The notes beneath the pieces were generated by a model. The model saw only the letters and a program-made list of their open reading frames with translations, ran no database searches and was not told the origin of the DNA. This document shows positions 8,084 to 16,367 of a stretch of DNA of 21,379 nucleotides, piece after piece (within the stretch, counting starts at the first letter, position 1; each line of letters begins with the position of its first letter). This DNA is from a bacterium (lineage in GTDB: Bacteria; B130-G9): contig JAGHCW010000140.1 of NCBI GenBank assembly GCA_021160245.1, positions 1-21,379 of the forward strand. Direction: 5' to 3'. The position numbers and the translations under genes were made by a program.

Positions 8084-8621
8084 TCCCCTTCCTGATGCCG
8101 TTCAAGAAGGACGGGAGCCCCGTCTATGCGCAGACGTCATGCTAGGGCGCCTCGCCAAATGGCTTAGGATAATCGGCTTGGACGTTTCTTACTCAAACTC
8201 CGCTCAGGACGACGAGCTCGTAAAGATATGCAGGTCTGAAAAGCGTATCTTGCTGACGAGAGATACGGAGCTTGCGAGAAGAGCGGAAAAAAAGATGCGC
8301 GTGATCTTCATTGAGGGAGACCGCTTGAGGGAGCAATTTGTCTCGCTCAGGGGCAATCTCATGATCAAGCCCGACGCGTCCCGGCTATTCTCCAGATGCG
8401 TTGCTTGTAATACACCGCTGCTGCATGTGAATAGGGAAGAGGTCGAGGAGAGGGTTCCAGCATTCGTTTTCGATAATAAAGATGATTTCAAGACCTGTCC
8501 TAAGTGCCAGAAGGTCTATTGGAAGGGCAGCCACGTTGATCATGCAATGAAGATGCTAGACGAATCGCTCTTCGGCGCGAAAGAGCCTTCAGCGGAAGAG
8601 AAATCGCCCGCATCTGATTGA
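8052..8621 (+). CDS. Mut7-C RNase (PIN-like) domain protein with zinc ribbon
   Basis: 189 residues from ATG 8052. The Mut7-C domain (formerly DUF82) begins at about residue 25 with LCADVMLGRLAKWLRIIG, in which the first Asp (D28) is the conserved acidic metal ligand. It continues with DDELVKIC, ILLTRDTELARR (second acidic cluster) and VIFIEGD. The C-terminal half holds a zinc ribbon with CVAC (116-119) and CPKC (149-152). Mut7-C is a PIN-like nuclease fold named after the exonuclease Mut-7, and prokaryotic members are predicted RNases with little experimental work. The N-terminal 24 residues are unconserved. ATG 8052 lies inside thyX and has only a weak ribosome site, so translation is probably coupled to thyX. 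An in-frame TTG at 8019 is less likely. Confidence 0.88.
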   Translation: MPHSQAPSTTDPLPDAVQEGREPRLCADVMLGRLAKWLRIIGLDVSYSNSAQDDELVKICRSEKRILLTRDTELARRAEKKMRVIFIEGDRLREQFVSLRGNLMIKPDASRLFSRCVACNTPLLHVNREEVEERVPAFVFDNKDDFKTCPKCQKVYWKGSHVDHAMKMLDESLFGAKEPSAEEKSPASD

Positions 8622-8906
8622 GAATCGAGGCGGTCTTATACTGAGAGGACAAAGGACGTCTCTTGACCTGCCTCGCTCAGCCCGGGACGCTGGCAGGGCG
8701 CCGATTAGGTTTAAGAATCTGCGCCCCTGGATCGAGAACTAGGTACAAGATATGGGATCAATCAACGTGTACAATTGGTGTTGATCATGACGCTGATTCT
8801 CGGTTAGTGGGGATGTCCCGCCCGTGACGACAAATGCGATGGCCGAACCGGACCTCGCGGGCGGCCCACAGTGCAATCCAGGCAAAGAAAGGCGGTGAAA
8901 GGCAGC
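8622..8906 (+). other. 285-nt gap with a strong hairpin before the sensor-kinase operon
   Basis: No gene seen. At 8696-8726, GGGCGC-c-GATT pairs with AATC-t-GCGCCC around a 9-nt loop (10 bp, one mismatch). It lacks a T-run, so it may be a factor-dependent terminator or a processing site after the Mut7-C gene. A second, looser dyad pairs CCGCCCG (8818-8824) with CGGGCGG (8858-8864). A TACAAT at 8770-8775 would serve as a -10 box, but no -35 box is suitably spaced, so the promoter of the signalling operon remains unassigned. Confidence 0.45.
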
Positions 8907-11900
8907 ATGAGGTTCTTGCGGGATAGAAAGCATCTCTGGGTTGCTATTGGATTGGCAGTCCTCTGCGCCCCGTTGATTGTCGGGCTGTCGGATGAGTTGC
9001 ACGGAGATGCGAAACCAGGAGGCTCTCTTGTTCAGGATTCCGCCGTCCAGAGCGATTCACGAGAGATCAGAATCGGCGTCCTTGCCAAGCGGGGCCGTGA
9101 ATGGTGCCTCGAGAAATGGGGCCCGACGGCGCGGTACCTAACCGACAGAATCCCGGGCCACTCCTTTTCGATAGTGCCGCTGGGGTTTGAGGACATCTAT
9201 CCGGCCGTAAAGCGAGATGAGCTTGACTTCATACTTGCTAATCCCTCGTTCTACGTGGGCCTTGAAGCGCTTCATGGGGCGACTCGCATCGTGACGCTAA
9301 AGAACCTTCGCCTCGGCAAGCCCTGCATGGTCTTTGGCGGTGTGATCTTCCACAGAGCGGACCGAACGGACATCGAGCGCCTCAATGACCTCAGAGGCAA
9401 GACGTTCATGGCCGTCGAGGAGGCCTCGCTTGGCGGCTGGCTGGCGGTCTGGCGTGAGTTGAAGGAAATGGGCATCGATCCGCATCGTGACTTCGCTGAG
9501 CTCAAGTTCGGCGGTACGCACGACGCAGTCGTCTATGCGGTTAGAGACGGTGTGGTCGATGCCGGCTCTGTCAGGACTGATACGCTGGAGCGAATGGCTC
9601 AGGAAGGCAAGATACGGCTTGAGGACTACCGGGTAATCCAAGCGTATAATGACGAACATGGACATTTGCCATTTCTGCACTCGACGCGACCCTACCCGGA
9701 ATGGCCGCTAGCCAAGCTTCCGCATGTTTCGGGCCAGTTGGCCGAGAAGCTCGCAGTGACTCTTATGATAATGCCTGCCGACAGCCCGGCAGCGAGAGCC
9801 GCAAGGTGCGCCGGCTGGACGATCCCACTGAACTACCAGCCCGTGCATGATTGCCTGAAGGAGCTTCGCGCTTACCCTTATGAAGACTATGGCGAGGTGT
9901 CGATAAGCGACATTATGCGGCAGTATTGGCCCTGGCTCCTAGCCTTTGCCGTACTTGGCGCTTTGGCCTCCCTGTTAGCATTTCGCATGCGCCGGTTCAA
10001 TCAAGAACTTCATGCGGCTGCCGCGGCACGGGAAGAGGAGATTGCCGAGCGCAAGCGGGCGGAGGAGGCGCTTCTCAAGTCGGAGACCAAATTCCGGACG
10101 CTATACGACTCCTCGAGCGATGCGGTGATGCTTCTTAATGAAAAGGGCTTCTTCGACTGCAATGCCGCCACGCTTAGGATATTCGGCTGCGCTAGCCGTG
10201 ATGAGTTCTATAGCAAGCATCCGGCTGACCTCTCTCCGGCGACTCAGCCGTGTGGTCGTGATTCCCTGAAGCTGGCCAATGGGAACATCCTAATCGCGAT
10301 GAAAGAGGGCAGTAACCGCTTCGATTGGGTTCATCGTCGTTCTGACGGCACGAACTTCCCCGCAGAGGTCCTTCTGAATGCGATGGAATTGGATGGTAAG
10401 ATTGTGATTCAGGCTGTCGTTCGTGACATCACCGAGCGCAAGCGGGCGGAGAAGTCGTTGCAGGAAGCGCATGACATTGTCAATAAAAGCCATGTGGTTG
10501 CGTTCCTCTGGAGAAACGAGGAAGGATGGCCCGTGGAATATGTTTCAGACAACGTGGAGCGTCTGTTTGGCTACACAGCGCAGGAATTTACATCAGGCAA
10601 AATCAGTTATGACAAGGCTGTTCACCCCGAAGACCTGGATAGAGTGGCGCAAGAGGTCGCCACCTACAGCGAAGAAAACGGCAGGGGCGGATTCACTCAC
10701 GAACCATACCGAATAGTCACAAAAAATGGGGAAGTGAAGTGGATTGAGGACGTAACAGAAATCAGAAGAGATTCAGATGGCAACATCACGCACTATCAAG
10801 GGGTTGTTCGGGACATCACGGACCGTAAACTGGCGGAGGAGTCGCTGAGAGAATCAAATGCTAGACAAAGAGCCTTGCTTGATGCAAGCGTGGACGGAAT
10901 ACTCATCGCAGATCTTGAGACCCAGGTCTTCACGTACGCTAATCCAGCTGTGTGCGCAATGTTGGGATATGGCGAAGGTGAGTTAGTAGGAATGAGCGTA
11001 GCTGACATTCATCCCCAAGACGCGCTAGAGCGTGTAGCATCTGAGTCCGAAATGCAGGCAAGAGGAGGAAAAACGCTAGCAGAAAATGTCCCATGCCTGC
11101 GAAAAGATGGAACAATTATGTATGCGGACATCAACACGGCCTTTGCCGAGATAAATGGCCGAAGATGCAACGTCGGGTTCTTCCGTGATGAAACCGAGCA
11201 AAGAATGTTGAAAAGCCAGCTGGCGCAGGCGCAGAAGCTGGAGTCGATTGGGCAGCTTGCGGCTGGTATTGCGCACGAGATCAATACGCCGACGCAGTAT
11301 GTGGGTGACAACATCAGTTTTCTCGCCGACGCAAGCGCTGACCTCAAGAGGCTCCTGGGCGAATACGGGCGGCTGCTCAGCGCGGCTAAGAATGGCGATA
11401 TAGCGCCGGATTTAATATCAGAAGTATCTGCCGTTGCCGATGAGGTGGACATTGAGTATTTGAATGAGGAAATTCCGGCAGCGATTGCTCAAGCGCAGGA
11501 GGGCGTCCAGCGCGTATCGACGATCGTTCGAGCGATGAAGCAGTTTGCACATCCCGGTATCAAGGAGAAGACGGCGGCGGACGTAAACAAGGCAATTGAG
11601 ACCACAATCACGGTGTCGCGCAACGAGTGGAAGTACGTGGCGGAGATGAAGACCGAGCTTGACCCGGACCTACCGCTTGTTCAATTGTTGCCGGGTGAGT
11701 TCAACCAGGTTATCTTGAACATCATCGTCAACGGAGCACACGCCATTGCAGACGTGATTGGCAACGAATCAAACGGCAAAGGCAAAATAGCGATCAAGAC
11801 GAGTCGCGATGGCGACATGGTTGAGATACGTATCAGTGATACAGGGACGGGCATCCCTGAGGAGATCAGGCAGCGTGTGTTTGACCCGTTCTTCACGACG

Positions 11901-12038
11901 AAAGAGGTCGGCAAAGGGACTGGGCAAGGACTGGCTATTGCCCGATCTGTCATCGTTGACAAACACGGCGGGACAATCGCCTTAGAATCGGAAGAGGGAA
12001 AGGGAACTGTATTCATTATCCGGCTGCCGATCAGCTAG
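8907..12038 (+). CDS. PhnD/TtrS-type periplasmic sensor histidine kinase with three PAS domains
   Basis: 1043-residue membrane histidine kinase. An N-terminal signal anchor (about 9-28) precedes a periplasmic phosphonate-binding-protein-like domain (about 53-330: IRIGVLAKRG, FILANPSFYVGLE, FMAVEEASLGGW, LKFGGTHDAVVYAV, GSVRTDTLERM). This is the type found in tetrathionate sensor TtrS and related kinases. A second membrane helix (340-361) leads into a charged coiled coil (EEEIAERKRAEEAL). Three PAS domains follow, at about 394-513, 518-637 and 645-765, each ending in a DIT-type linker or its relic. The phosphoacceptor H790 sits in AHEINTPTQ, then come the N-box around 931-940, DTGTGIP from 978 and GKGTGQGLAI. 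ATG 8907 has AAAGG 5 nt upstream; in-frame GTGs at 8871 and 8895 are alternatives. It heads an operon with two receiver proteins. The ligand is unknown. The PAS2-PAS3 segment differs in composition from the rest. Confidence 0.92.
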   Translation: MRFLRDRKHLWVAIGLAVLCAPLIVGLSDELHGDAKPGGSLVQDSAVQSDSREIRIGVLAKRGREWCLEKWGPTARYLTDRIPGHSFSIVPLGFEDIYPAVKRDELDFILANPSFYVGLEALHGATRIVTLKNLRLGKPCMVFGGVIFHRADRTDIERLNDLRGKTFMAVEEASLGGWLAVWRELKEMGIDPHRDFAELKFGGTHDAVVYAVRDGVVDAGSVRTDTLERMAQEGKIRLEDYRVIQAYNDEHGHLPFLHSTRPYPEWPLAKLPHVSGQLAEKLAVTLMIMPADSPAARAARCAGWTIPLNYQPVHDCLKELRAYPYEDYGEVSISDIMRQYWPWLLAFAVLGALASLLAFRMRRFNQELHAAAAAREEEIAERKRAEEALLKSETKFRTLYDSSSDAVMLLNEKGFFDCNAATLRIFGCASRDEFYSKHPADLSPATQPCGRDSLKLANGNILIAMKEGSNRFDWVHRRSDGTNFPAEVLLNAMELDGKIVIQAVVRDITERKRAEKSLQEAHDIVNKSHVVAFLWRNEEGWPVEYVSDNVERLFGYTAQEFTSGKISYDKAVHPEDLDRVAQEVATYSEENGRGGFTHEPYRIVTKNGEVKWIEDVTEIRRDSDGNITHYQGVVRDITDRKLAEESLRESNARQRALLDASVDGILIADLETQVFTYANPAVCAMLGYGEGELVGMSVADIHPQDALERVASESEMQARGGKTLAENVPCLRKDGTIMYADINTAFAEINGRRCNVGFFRDETEQRMLKSQLAQAQKLESIGQLAAGIAHEINTPTQYVGDNISFLADASADLKRLLGEYGRLLSAAKNGDIAPDLISEVSAVADEVDIEYLNEEIPAAIAQAQEGVQRVSTIVRAMKQFAHPGIKEKTAADVNKAIETTITVSRNEWKYVAEMKTELDPDLPLVQLLPGEFNQVILNIIVNGAHAIADVIGNESNGKGKIAIKTSRDGDMVEIRISDTGTGIPEEIRQRVFDPFFTTKEVGKGTGQGLAIARSVIVDKHGGTIALESEEGKGTVFIIRLPIS

Positions 12039-12064
12039 AGCCAAGACCAGGAAGAGGGATAAAT

Positions 12065-13273
12065 ATGAAGAAACGAATTCTATTTGTCGATGACGAGCCA
12101 AACGTGCTCCTAGCCTTGCGGCGTATGCTCCATAGCGCGCGTGGGGAGTGGGACATGAGCTTTGCCGAGAGCGGTCAGGAGGCTCTGGACCTTCTCGACA
12201 AGGACAGATTCGACGTCATCGTGAGCGACATGCGCATGCCAGGTATGGACGGCGCCCAACTGTTGGCCGAGGTCAGGGAGCGATACCCTTACATGGTGCG
12301 GATAGTGCTTTCCGGCCAGTCGGATCAGGAGACCATACTCCGCTCAGTCGGGCCGGCGCACCAGTATCTCTCAAAGCCCTGCGACGCGGCCACATTGAAG
12401 GCCACTGTGTCTCGTGCCTGCTCGCTGAGAGCGGTTCTGGGTAGTGAGAGTATTCAGCGGTGCGTGTTGATGCTGAAGTCGCTGCCGAGTCTGCCGTCGC
12501 TGTATGTCAAACTCATGGATGAGCTGAGGTCACCTTCCCCGTCGATTGCGAAGGTCGGAGAGGTGATATCCGCCGATGTGGGCATGACCGCCAAGATACT
12601 ACAACTTGTCAATTCCGCGTTTTTCGGGATCAGTCAGCACGTATCGAGCCCGACCCAGGCCGTGAATCTACTGGGACTTGAGACGATCAAGGCACTGGTT
12701 CTCTCGGCGCAGGTGTTCTCACAGTTCGAGGTCGAGCAACTGCCGCCTCATCTCGCAAGCCATCTCTGGAACCACAGCCTAGCGACTGGGGCCTACTCCC
12801 GGGCGATTGCTCGGCTCGAGGACTCTGATGCTCAGACCTCGGACCATGCGTTCATGGCTGGGCTGCTACACGATGTGGGCAAGCTCGCGCTAGCCGTCAA
12901 CCTCCTCGACCGATACAGCAAGGCGCTCGAGTTGTCTGAAAGGGAGCAATTGCCCCTGATTAACGCTGAGTTTCAGACGATGGGAGTGTCACACGCGGAA
13001 GTTGGTGGCTATCTCCTTAGTCTTTGGGGATTACCGGACCCCATCGTCGAGGCGGTTACATTTCATCATTATCCGGGCGAGTGTCCGGCTAAGGACTTCA
13101 TTCCGCTGACCGCTGTGTATGCGGCGAACATCATTGAGCACGAGATGCGCCCGGATGGGGCTGATGTTGCATCTGTCGCAGATACTGAGTATCTTAGCGG
13201 ACTTGGTCTAGGCAAACGGTTTGACGTATGGCGGGACGCCTGCGAGGATATTACTGAAAAGAAAGGGGAATAA
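12065..13273 (+). CDS. response regulator with REC and HDOD domains
   Basis: 402 residues. An N-terminal receiver domain has the acidic pocket D9-D10-E11, phosphoacceptor D55 (SDMRMPGMDG) and K104 (SKP). The HDOD domain (about 138-335) includes SLPSLP, SADVGMTAKILQLVNSAFFG, an intact HDVGK from H269 and FHHYP. HDOD is an HD-superfamily relative usually thought non-catalytic, working as a protein-interaction output in stress or motility control. Retention of HDVGK here is worth noting but does not prove hydrolase activity. The start follows AGGAAGAGGG, 26 nt after the kinase stop, so it is probably phosphorylated by that kinase. The stop shares a base with the next start (TAATG). There is no DNA-binding domain. 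Confidence 0.92.
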   Translation: MKKRILFVDDEPNVLLALRRMLHSARGEWDMSFAESGQEALDLLDKDRFDVIVSDMRMPGMDGAQLLAEVRERYPYMVRIVLSGQSDQETILRSVGPAHQYLSKPCDAATLKATVSRACSLRAVLGSESIQRCVLMLKSLPSLPSLYVKLMDELRSPSPSIAKVGEVISADVGMTAKILQLVNSAFFGISQHVSSPTQAVNLLGLETIKALVLSAQVFSQFEVEQLPPHLASHLWNHSLATGAYSRAIARLEDSDAQTSDHAFMAGLLHDVGKLALAVNLLDRYSKALELSEREQLPLINAEFQTMGVSHAEVGGYLLSLWGLPDPIVEAVTFHHYPGECPAKDFIPLTAVYAANIIEHEMRPDGADVASVADTEYLSGLGLGKRFDVWRDACEDITEKKGE

Positions 13274-14439
13274 TGTCAGAGAGAATACTGTTCGTTGACG
13301 ATGATCTGAATGTCCTGACCGCCATCAAACGTCAGCTACGCAAGCTCTATGACGTTTCCACAGCTGAGAATGGACAGGCTGGCCTCGACCTAATCGTTCA
13401 CGCTGAACCTTTTACCGTTGTTGTCGCGGACATGAATATGCCCGGAATAGATGGCATCCAGTTTCTGAGGCAGGTTAAGGAGATTGCGCCCGAGACCGTG
13501 CGGATGATGTTGACTGGACAGTCCGACATGGAGGTTGCCGTCGATGCGGTCAACGAGGGGAGCATTTTTCGTTTTCTGACCAAGCCTTGCCCTACTGATG
13601 TCCTCGTGAACTCACTCGCCGCTGGGGTCGAGCAGTATCGACTTATCACTGCCGAGAAGGAACTTCTAGAGAAGACGCTGAGCGGTAGCGTCAAGGTTCT
13701 GAGCGACGTGTTGGCGCTCACCAGAACCAAGTCATTCGGCCACGCTCAAAGGGTCCGGCGCCTCGTGAAGGAACTCATCGCGAGTTTGAAGATAACCGAC
13801 TTCTGGGAGATAGATGTGGCCGCTATGCTCTCTCAGATCGGTTGCGTTACAGTGCCGGATGAGGTCCTGCTCAAGATCTACAAAGGCGCGGAGGTGACGA
13901 GGGATGAGAGGCAGATGTTCCTCGCGCATCCTGCTATCGGCGCGGAGCTTATTCAGAGCATACCGCGACTTGAGAACGTGGCAAAGATCATCGAATATCA
14001 GGAGAAGGGGTTCGACGGTTCAGGTGTGCCTCAAGATGATGTTAAGGGAGAGAAGATTCCCCTCGGGGCAAGACTGCTGAAGATAGCGCTCGATTTCGAT
14101 CAGCTCGGCATGTCAGGCGGTGGCCAGGTCAAAGTACTGCAGAAGCTAATGAGGAGAGCCTCCTTGTATGATCCTCGGGTGATGGAGGCCCTCCGAACGG
14201 TCATCGCGGAGCAGCTCATCTATGAGGTCAAATCGATAACCGTCGATGAGCTTAGACCCGGCGCAATCCTAGGCGCCGGCGTGAAAACGAAGGAAGGCGC
14301 GCTTCTTGTTCCGAAGGGCCATGAAGTAACGGTAACGCTACTCTGGCGACTTAGGAACTTCGCGAAGATCGGCGTCATCCCAAATACCGTTGGCGTCCTT
14401 GTCAGGTCCGACGGCGCTCTAGACGCCCAAAACGAATGA
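13273..14439 (+). CDS. response regulator with degenerate HD-GYP output domain
   Basis: 388 residues. The receiver domain resembles its neighbour's (RILFVDD start, phosphoacceptor D53 in ADMNMPGIDG, K104 in TKP). A helical linker (ITAEKELLEKTL) leads into an HD-GYP-like domain (about 140-300) that keeps the family skeleton: GHAQRV with H157, AHPAIGAEL with H219, GFDGSGVP at 246-253 and IPLGARLLKIALDFD. The catalytic HD pair is Ser-Gln (S187-Q188, in LSQIG), the HH pair is Tyr-Gln (242-243) and GYP is GVP. Metal binding and cyclic-di-GMP hydrolysis are therefore probably lost. It is more likely a phospho-switched scaffold or nucleotide-binding adaptor. The C-terminal 90 residues form a small domain (VDELRPGAILG, LLVPKGHEVT) seen after some HD-GYP proteins. 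The start shares a base with the HDOD gene stop, and GAAAGGGG is the ribosome site. Confidence 0.88.
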   Translation: MSERILFVDDDLNVLTAIKRQLRKLYDVSTAENGQAGLDLIVHAEPFTVVVADMNMPGIDGIQFLRQVKEIAPETVRMMLTGQSDMEVAVDAVNEGSIFRFLTKPCPTDVLVNSLAAGVEQYRLITAEKELLEKTLSGSVKVLSDVLALTRTKSFGHAQRVRRLVKELIASLKITDFWEIDVAAMLSQIGCVTVPDEVLLKIYKGAEVTRDERQMFLAHPAIGAELIQSIPRLENVAKIIEYQEKGFDGSGVPQDDVKGEKIPLGARLLKIALDFDQLGMSGGGQVKVLQKLMRRASLYDPRVMEALRTVIAEQLIYEVKSITVDELRPGAILGAGVKTKEGALLVPKGHEVTVTLLWRLRNFAKIGVIPNTVGVLVRSDGALDAQNE

Positions 14440-14465
14440 CGTTATATTGAGACGGATACTCTCAG

Positions 14466-14499
14466 GTCCGCATCGCCTCCGCACAGGGAGACGGCGGAC
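14466..14499. terminator. hairpin between convergent genes, possible bidirectional terminator
   Basis: GTCCGC (14466-14471) pairs with GCGGAC (14494-14499). Inside, CG and CTCC pair with GGAG and CG, with an AT bulge and one mismatch, around a 6-nt loop. It lies in the 81-nt gap between the convergent HD-GYP-like gene and rsgA, where a two-way terminator is expected. No T-run follows on either strand, so intrinsic termination is uncertain. Confidence 0.4.
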
Positions 14500-14520
14500 A
14501 AGCCCGCCCATTGATCATTA

Positions 14521-15510
14521 CTACCGGTTCATTCTCAGATAGCTCTTGTAGCGTCGCTCGGAAATCTCTCCCGCCAAAACAGCCTCCTTTATCGCGCAGT
14601 CCGGCTCGTGGCTATGGCTACAGTTTGACCCGAATCGACACTGCCCAATGAACGGCCGCATCTCCCGAAACAGACTGGCCAGATCGATCTCTCCGGAGTT
14701 GTGAAGGGCAAACTCCTTCATACCCGGGGTGTCGATGATCTCTCCGCCGAAATCGAGCTCAAACATCTCGAGATGGCTAGTAGTGTGCCTGCCCTTACCC
14801 GTGCTCTTGCTCACCTCAGCCACGCGAAGGCCAAGTTTGGGCTGGATAGCATTCAAGAGCGTCGTCTTTCCAACACCCGACTTGCCCAAGAGGACCGAGA
14901 CCTTGCCACGAAGCGCAGCCTTGAACTCATCCAGGCCGAGGCCGCTCATCGCGCTTGTCAGAAGGACCCTATACTCGATCCCCTCGTACATCTTAACGTC
15001 CGCCGAAAGAAGCGCCTCGTCGGCAAGGTCCATCTTCGTTATGCAGATGAGCGCCGGAAGATCAACCGATTCTGCGTCCACAAGGTAGCGGTCCAGCAAA
15101 GTCCATTTGGGTTTGGGATGCGCAGCGGCAAATACTATGACAGCCTGATCAATGTTAGCCACAACGACCTGTTCTATCGGCCTCGGCCCAGGAGCTCGCC
15201 TGCTGAACTTGCTCTTCCGTGGAAGGACTTCCTTGATGACGCCCCGGCCATCGCCGGCGTCAATGAAGCTCACTACGTCGCCAATTGCAATGGGGTCAAC
15301 CATCTTGATGCCCTTGACTGAATCGACGCTGCGGCGTCTTGATGACGGGTCGGCTGTCGGGTAGATCAGCCTCTTTCGCAGGCGACTGGAAATCGAGCAG
15401 GCCACGACAGCATGGTCGGTGCGCACGAGGTAGCGGCCGAGGTCCTTCCTAAAAACTCGTCCCTGGCACAGCCTATCGGGCAAGCTGACTTGTCCTATTG
15501 ATTCTGTCAT
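14521..15510 (-). CDS. rsgA: small ribosomal subunit biogenesis GTPase RsgA
   Basis: 329-residue circularly permuted GTPase that assists late 30S maturation. The N-terminal OB-fold region (about 15-105) includes GDVVSF and RKSKFSRR. The G motifs come in permuted order: G4 TKMD (158-161), G5 around TSAM (185-188), G1 GKSGVGKTT (209-217) and G3 DTPG (260-263). The C-terminal zinc knuckle is present as C291, C297, H299 and C305 (HEPDC). ATG at 15510 overlaps the stop of the upstream methyltransferase as ATGA, with AAGGAAG upstream, so the two are co-translated. The N-terminus is somewhat long and basic (RLRKRLIYPTADPSSRRR), otherwise ordinary. Confidence 0.95.
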   Translation of the reverse strand: MTESIGQVSLPDRLCQGRVFRKDLGRYLVRTDHAVVACSISSRLRKRLIYPTADPSSRRRSVDSVKGIKMVDPIAIGDVVSFIDAGDGRGVIKEVLPRKSKFSRRAPGPRPIEQVVVANIDQAVIVFAAAHPKPKWTLLDRYLVDAESVDLPALICITKMDLADEALLSADVKMYEGIEYRVLLTSAMSGLGLDEFKAALRGKVSVLLGKSGVGKTTLLNAIQPKLGLRVAEVSKSTGKGRHTTSHLEMFELDFGGEIIDTPGMKEFALHNSGEIDLASLFREMRPFIGQCRFGSNCSHSHEPDCAIKEAVLAGEISERRYKSYLRMNR

Positions 15511-16367
15511 CTCGGTTCCACTTCCTTCCGCCTCGCCATCAGGCGATGAAAGCCAATAAACCGGCCTCCGTCCGCCTCAAGCACCTCCTCGTCCGATGGG
15601 AAGATGTTTGCTCCTGCAGCATCAATTGCCCTCTCCCATTGAAGCCATAAGCGGCATCCGTCTGGCAGGCTGTCCCCAAGCTCAATCGACATGGCGGCGC
15701 TGTGCCCCCAATGATTTTTCCACCAATCAAGCGTGCGTATGCTCCAGCACTCCTCAACCCAGAAGACGCCGCCGCTCTTCTGTTTTCTGATAAGATGCTC
15801 AGGCACTTCTCCGTCGAAGTCCTGCATCAGCCCCGGAACTGCAATCCCAATCTGCCCACCGGGCCGCACGAATTTCGAGAAATATGCCAAGTACAGGTCA
15901 TCTGTGCCGTAATAGTGGTAGGAGTCGACGCTGACAATCGCATCGAAAAAGCCCTCCGCATACGGCAGCGACCGCGACTCAGCGTGGATGGGAAATACTC
16001 GGTCCGAAACTCCCGCCTCGCAAATCCTCTTCCAGTTATCGCTGGCGCTGATCCAGAGATCGTTTGCGAAAACTTGAACGCCGAACTCGCGCGCGAGGAA
16101 TACACTGGAGATCGCCTTCCCACAACCCATGTCCAGAACTCGCATCCTCGGCTTGAGGTCCATATCCCGACAAAGCCATTCCATCAGCCAGAGGGCATTC
16201 GGCCCCATCTGGTTCTCAACAACCCACACGGGCTCATAATTCGCTGAGCGCGGAAACTGGTTACACTTTATCATTTTTGCTAATTGCTCACTTGGAACTT
16301 TCAATGCTACCTCCTGATTCCAAAATGTGTGATTTGCGAGATCACACATCGTTGCAGTTTTATCCAT
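15507..16367 (-). CDS. class I SAM-dependent methyltransferase, substrate unknown
   Basis: 286 residues from ATG 16367. The Rossmann-fold methyltransferase core has motif I as RVLDMGCGKAISSVFLA, the acidic residue after strand 2 in FANDLW, then FPIHAESRSLPY, motif IV FDAIVSVDSYHYYG, and the post-motif FVRPGGQIGIAVPG. Resemblance is to the UbiE/cyclopropane-synthase-like group of small-molecule or lipid methyltransferases; no substrate can be named. The start is uncertain. ATG 16367 and ATG 16349 lack a Shine-Dalgarno site, and the latter lies in a 9-bp hairpin. TTG 16304 has a perfect AGGAGG 5 nt before it, but using it would remove HTFWNQEVA, which I recall as conserved near the family N-terminus. 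DNA from 16255 to 16400 is visibly A/T-richer than the rest of the gene. It overlaps rsgA by 4 nt. Confidence 0.82.
   Translation of the reverse strand: MDKTATMCDLANHTFWNQEVALKVPSEQLAKMIKCNQFPRSANYEPVWVVENQMGPNALWLMEWLCRDMDLKPRMRVLDMGCGKAISSVFLAREFGVQVFANDLWISASDNWKRICEAGVSDRVFPIHAESRSLPYAEGFFDAIVSVDSYHYYGTDDLYLAYFSKFVRPGGQIGIAVPGLMQDFDGEVPEHLIRKQKSGGVFWVEECWSIRTLDWWKNHWGHSAAMSIELGDSLPDGCRLWLQWERAIDAAGANIFPSDEEVLEADGGRFIGFHRLMARRKEVEPR
16325..16349. repeat. perfect 9-bp inverted repeat at the methyltransferase 5' end
   Basis: ATGTGTGAT (16325-16333) and ATCACACAT (16341-16349) are exact inverse complements around TTGCGAG. On the minus strand the ATG at 16349 forms one arm. It contains TGTGA and TCACA spaced by 9, so it resembles but does not fit a CRP site (spacing 6). 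It could be an RNA hairpin that hides a start codon, or a dimeric-regulator operator. Confidence 0.55.

Noticed and set aside
8696-8726. Intrinsic terminator after the Mut7-C gene
   Set aside because: The stem is good but CTGG, not a T-run, follows; listed only as a hairpin.
14701-15321. 206-codon open frame on the plus strand
   Set aside because: Antisense to rsgA, whose GTPase motifs are complete on the other strand.
15702-16247. 181-codon open frame on the plus strand
   Set aside because: Antisense to the SAM methyltransferase, no ribosome site, no recognisable family; a by-product of high-G+C coding sequence.
16325-16349. CRP/FNR binding site
   Set aside because: TGTGA and TCACA are separated by 9 nt, not the 6 of CRP, and the sequence is not FNR-like (TTGAT-N4-ATCAA).
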